NCBI GenBank assembly: GCA_963775575.1
Contig: CAVZJG010000002.1
Span: 62,001 to 126,000 of the forward strand
DNA length: 64,000 nt
DNA from: Roseiarcus sp963775575
Lineage (GTDB): Bacteria; Pseudomonadota; Alphaproteobacteria; Rhizobiales; Beijerinckiaceae
Direction of reading: 5' to 3'
The notes beneath the pieces were generated by a model. It did not search any database. It was not told the DNA's origin and saw nothing but the letters and a program-made list of their open reading frames with translations. Positions 59,657-64,000 of this stretch are shown here, one piece after another. The first letter of the stretch is position 1, and each line of letters begins with the position of its first letter. The position numbers and the translations under genes are program-made.

Positions 59657-60103
59657 ATGGCGAAGAAGATCGCCGGTTACATCAAACTGCAAGTGCCGGC
59701 GGGGGCAGCCAATCCGTCGCCCCCGATCGGTCCCGCGCTCGGCCAGCGCGGTCTCAACATCATGGAATTCTGCAAGGCCTTCAACGCGCGCACCGCGCAG
59801 TTGGAGAAGGGAGCGCCGATCCCGGTGGTCATCACCGCCTTCCAGGACCGCTCGTTCACCTTCGAGATGCGCCAGCCGCCGGTGACCTTCTTCCTCAAGA
59901 AGGCCGCGGGGCTGAAGCTCGGCAAGAAGCCGGCCTCCGGCGCCAAGACGCCCGGCCGCGGCGTCGTCGGCAAGGTGACGAAGGCGCAGGTGCGCGAGAT
60001 CGCCGAGAAGAAGATCGTCGATCTTAATTGCGATACGGTCGAATCGGCGATGAAGATGATCGAAGGCTCCGCCCGGTCGATGGGCCTCGAGGTGGTGGGG
60101 TAA
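59657..60103 (+). CDS. rplK: 50S ribosomal protein uL11
   Basis: A 148-residue ribosomal protein starting MAKKIAGYIKLQVPAGAANP, followed by PPIGPALGQRGLNIMEFCKA and the C-terminal RNA-binding domain (VTKAQVREIAEKKIVDLNCD). It binds 23S rRNA at the GTPase-associated centre. The ATG at 59657 is the conserved start. In most bacteria nusG lies directly upstream; here the 250 nt upstream contain no gene and then the IS-disrupted AT-rich gene. It forms an operon with rplA. Confidence 0.98.
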   Translation: MAKKIAGYIKLQVPAGAANPSPPIGPALGQRGLNIMEFCKAFNARTAQLEKGAPIPVVITAFQDRSFTFEMRQPPVTFFLKKAAGLKLGKKPASGAKTPGRGVVGKVTKAQVREIAEKKIVDLNCDTVESAMKMIEGSARSMGLEVVG

Positions 60104-60106
60104 GCC

Positions 60107-60820
<714 letters not shown>

Positions 60821-60973
60821 AGCGCCGCCTGCGGTCGATCGCGCGCGCCCCTCGACCTGCCGCTCCGCCGCAAACGCGAAGCGTTTGGCGGGCGTAAACT
60901 GAGGAGAGGGGAACAACGGCGCGCCCTCGTCCGGCGCTTCGCCGCGCTTTCTTCGGCGCCCGGGAAAAGAAAA

Positions 60974-61003
60974 ATCCCTTCTCCCGCAAGCAGGAGAAGG
61001 GAT
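60974..61003. terminator. Bidirectional hairpin between rplA and ppdK
   Basis: A perfect 11-bp stem atcccttctcc / ggagaagggat has an 8-nt loop. It lies between convergent genes, with AAAA on the left side acting as a T-run for the minus strand. Downstream, ggacgaacgcttcgcattcg belongs to a small dispersed motif also found near 7148 and 7355. Confidence 0.65.
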
Positions 61004-61099
61004 CCGCCAATAAGGCCCCTCTCCCTCCGGACGAACGCTTCGCATTCGCCGGGGGCAGAGGGGATAGGGCAAGGGCGAGCGATAACCCTCCTTCCCTCC

Positions 61100-63778
<2,679 letters not shown>

Positions 63779-63815
63779 CGATCGCTCCTGAAAAACCAAA
63801 ATTCCGGCCCGCGCA

Positions 63816-64000
63816 TCAACGTCGCGCGCGCAGCCCCATGCCAAACGTGACCCAGCCCGCGCCATGGAATAGAAGGTCGACGCCGAGCAGGACGCCGAGC
63901 ACATAGACGCTATCCGAGGGCCAGCGTATGACGATGATCAATCCGAGCAGCGCCGTCGCCGCCGCGGCGACCAGGATCATGCCGCGCGGATGGTCGGCGG
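63816..64000 (-). CDS. HdeD family membrane protein, 3' end only
   Basis: The last 60 residues of a gene that continues beyond the window. Two hydrophobic segments, MILVAAAATALLGLIIVIRW and VYVLGVLLGVDLLFHGAGWV, are joined by PSDS, and the chain ends GMGLRARR. The paired helices with W-P-x(5-6)-L and the GxxLLxxG spacing are typical of the HdeD/DUF308 acid-stress membrane family. It ends 37 nt before ppdK on the same strand and could be co-transcribed with it. Confidence 0.7.
   Translation of the reverse strand, partial: ADHPRGMILVAAAATALLGLIIVIRWPSDSVYVLGVLLGVDLLFHGAGWVTFGMGLRARR

Overview
The window reads as chromosomal DNA of a GC-rich alphaproteobacterium, most likely of the Hyphomicrobiales (Rhizobiales). 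Evidence: strongly GC-biased codons, an NrtR-nadA-nadB-nadC NAD operon, pyruvate phosphate dikinase, DUF1186 and DUF29 proteins, an ECF sigma/anti-sigma pair and many degenerate intergenic palindromes. The family cannot be fixed from sequence alone; Methylocystaceae or Beijerinckiaceae would fit. Visibly AT-richer stretches (4.7-5.7, 13.4-14.2, 21.1-24.4, 30.1-30.9, 39.2-49.5 and 56.4-59.4 kb) stand out as acquired DNA.

Layout. 0-4.1 kb: small secreted His/Lys-repeat protein, DUF1186 protein, a TauE/SafE exporter and a TPP-dependent enzyme. 4.1-7.4 kb: repeats, an AT-rich two-gene cassette and a small zinc-ribbon protein. 7.4-20.9 kb: outer-membrane beta-barrel, a frameshifted trans-aconitate methyltransferase, bS21, glycerate kinase with an NTF2-like protein, a TetR gene divergent from a membrane protein, an M3 peptidase with a decayed copy of its 3' end, a GT87-like membrane protein, two small secreted proteins and a secreted subtilase. 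21.1-24.4 kb: an accessory cluster (small ORF, AP2-domain protein, nuclease-like helical-repeat protein) whose last gene is split by a single-gene IS66-like element with an 8-bp target duplication. 24.7-29.5 kb: anti-sigma/ECF sigma, secreted protein, iron alcohol dehydrogenase with a LacI regulator, Dabb protein. 29.6-32.3 kb: a second accessory patch with a DUF2293-like gene and a decayed fragment of the same gene on either side of two AT-rich secreted-protein genes. 32.8-37.2 kb: nrtR and nadABC with two NrtR-type operators. 37.7-38.9 kb: orphan MNT nucleotidyltransferase and GH25 lipoprotein.

39.18-49.58 kb is a genomic island of about 10.4 kb. It is bounded by an 18-bp direct repeat of the 3' end of tRNA-Leu(GAG), with a truncated integrase beside the tRNA. 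Its left half is wreckage (IS3 and IS21 fragments, broken gluconokinase, broken sugar ABC transporter genes). Its right half is intact: a dehydrogenase, a two-subunit transketolase, a tartronate-semialdehyde-reductase-like enzyme and an MFS transporter, with a LacI regulator at the left. Together these look like catabolism of an unidentified sugar or sugar acid. Past the tRNA lie DUF29, an RND efflux pair, a TumE/TumA-type toxin-antitoxin pair, an AT-rich gene disrupted by two nearly identical IS1595-family elements, then rplK-rplA, convergent ppdK, and the 3' end of an HdeD-like gene at the right edge.

The main themes are a tRNA-borne catabolic island, repeated gene disruption by IS elements that can be undone on paper to restore the target genes, partial gene duplicates in decay, and a family of long intergenic palindromes dispersed through the window.
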